Origin: Peptococcaceae bacterium UBA4997
GTDB taxonomy: Bacteria > Bacillota > Dehalobacteriia > UBA4068 > UBA4997
Length of the DNA stretch: 6,715 nucleotides
Direction: 5' to 3'
Assembly: GCA_002398485.1 (NCBI GenBank)
Contig: DGYV01000035.1
Coordinates: 8,173 to 14,887, forward strand
In this document: piece by piece, positions 6,179-6,715 of the stretch
How positions within the stretch are numbered: the stretch's first letter is position 1
How the letters are laid out: each line of letters opens with the position of its first letter
The notes under the pieces: model-generated
What the model saw: the letters and a program-made list of their open reading frames with translations, nothing else
Databases searched by the model: none
Told to the model about the DNA's origin: nothing
Program-made: the position numbers and the translations under genes

Positions 6179-6207
6179 ATTATAGCATAAAAAAGGCTGT
6201 ACCAGTA
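6179..6207 (-). promoter_or_regulatory. Promoter of the thyA-folA operon
   Basis: Read leftward: an extended -10, TGCTATAAT (TATAAT at 6179-6184), with only a weak -35 (TACTGG at 6202-6207) at 17 bases. The leader would be about 25 bases, too short for a riboswitch. The dyad GTAC-CA-GTAC (6199-6208) covers the -35 region and could be an operator, though it is short. Confidence 0.6.
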
Positions 6208-6298
6208 CTATTTTTCATCAAAAAACAAAATAACATCGTTTAAATAAATTTAAAAAACATAATCTGTTTTCAAAAAATAATTACTACAATATGATATA

Positions 6299-6344
6299 GT
6301 CATTTATTAATGACAAATAAAGTCATATATTTATGACAAAAATA
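6299..6344. repeat. Two tandem 23-bp repeats, each with a GTCAT-N6-ATGAC dyad
   Basis: Copy one is 6299-6321 and copy two is 6322-6344, identical at 19 of 23 positions. Each begins with a 16-base inverted repeat: GTCATTTATTAATGAC (6299-6314) and GTCATATATTTATGAC (6322-6337), followed by an A-rich linker. The dyad centres are 23 bases apart and fall about 51 and 74 bases before the expected start of the XRE gene transcript. They look like two operators for a dimeric regulator, possibly the XRE protein itself; the site lies between the XRE and thyA promoters. Confidence 0.65.
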
Positions 6345-6373
6345 TTGAAAAGATACCTAAGCTACATTATACT
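6345..6373 (+). promoter_or_regulatory. Promoter of the XRE regulator gene
   Basis: TTGAAA (6345-6350), exactly 17 bases, TATACT (6368-6373): a near-consensus sigma-A promoter. The start is expected near 6380, so the leader is short and contains AGAGGTGAT. The -35 begins one base after the tandem repeat ends. Confidence 0.75.
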
Positions 6374-6393
6374 GTATTCAAGAGGTGATACTA

Positions 6394-6715
6394 ATGAATT
6401 TTGCAGAAAAATTACGGCTTCTTATGGATATACAAGGCATTTCTGCCAGCCGTTTATCTAAAGAAATAAAGGTTGATGCTTCCTTGGTAAGCAGATGGCG
6501 AAGCGGCATACGCATACCCCCGCAAAACAGTAATCATTTCACCAACATAAGCAATTACTTTGCTCATTCCGCCAATATGGATTACCAAAAAATTGCTTTG
6601 CTTGAAATCATGAATGCATCTTATGATTTAAAAAATGAATCTGCTGATTTATTTGCGAAATTGCTAAAAAATTGGTTAAATGAGCAAGACACCGCTGAAA
6701 ATGCTGTAGGGATTA
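6394..6715 (+). CDS. XRE-family helix-turn-helix regulator, partial at the right edge
   Basis: The frame opens with ATG five bases after AGAGGTGA and stays open for 107 codons to the window end, so the C-terminus is missing. Residues 1-57 form a Cro/C1-type DNA-binding domain: MNFAEKLRLLM (helix 1), I16-S-A-S-R-L-S-K-E-I (helix 2), then D28-A-S-L-V-S-R-W35-R-S-G as the recognition helix and a following helix around N47-F56. Residues 60-107 are helical and charged with no motif I recognise. Such N-termini occur both in compact regulators and at the head of longer clostridial proteins with extra sensor domains, and the missing part decides which. The near-consensus promoter and upstream dyads suggest regulated, perhaps self-controlled, expression. 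It is divergent from thyA with 247 bases between. Confidence 0.8.
   Translation, partial: MNFAEKLRLLMDIQGISASRLSKEIKVDASLVSRWRSGIRIPPQNSNHFTNISNYFAHSANMDYQKIALLEIMNASYDLKNESADLFAKLLKNWLNEQDTAENAVGI

Noticed and set aside
6147..6393. Tetrahydrofolate riboswitch ahead of thyA-folA
   Set aside because: The predicted leader is only about 25 bases and no THF aptamer-like conserved stems are visible farther upstream.
1..6715. CRISPR array, transposase, tRNA or rRNA genes
   Set aside because: No spaced direct-repeat series, no cloverleaf with a CCA-type end and no transposase motif were seen on either strand.

Overview
The window is AT-rich DNA from what looks like a low-GC Bacillota (a Clostridia- or Negativicutes-like anaerobe; the sequence cannot settle the lineage). 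The clues are purine-rich AGGGGG or AGAGGTG ribosome binding sites, a clostridial-type ThyA, a TipAL/MerR-type operator and an XRE regulator of a style common in that phylum. Most of it is ordinary accessory and housekeeping DNA. I see no defence locus, CRISPR array, transposase, rRNA or tRNA.

Layout, left to right. 1-588 has no gene I can support: a perfect bidirectional terminator (80-111), then AT-rich DNA with two small dyads. 589-1323 (-) encodes a TVP38/DedA-like membrane protein. 1324-1705 is the most informative intergenic stretch. It holds an intact MerR-type promoter with a 19-bp spacer and a perfect operator palindrome, joined directly to the last 32 codons of a TipAS-like domain, so it appears to be the scar of a deleted TipAL regulator. 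A 138-bp nested hairpin element follows. 1706-2473 (-) is an RNA 2',3'-cyclic phosphodiesterase (ThpR) fused to a DUF1653 domain. 2669-3484 (-) is a PaaG-like crotonase, divergent from 3720-4664 (+), a bile acid:sodium symporter family transporter with a complete set of sodium-site residues.

The transporter converges on the thyA-folA operon (4795-6146, -), and a 46-bp perfect palindrome between them should stop both transcripts. ThyA uses methylene-tetrahydrofolate to make dTMP and releases dihydrofolate, and FolA regenerates tetrahydrofolate. The two genes are 11 bases apart, and the folA ribosome binding site includes the thyA stop codon. Divergent from thyA, an XRE-family regulator starts at 6394 and runs off the right end. 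Its promoter is preceded by two tandem copies of a GTCAT-N6-ATGAC dyad.

The observations most worth following are the TipAL remnant with its orphan operator, the nested hairpin element beside it, and the double dyad before the XRE gene. I do not see a complete undescribed multi-gene system in this window.
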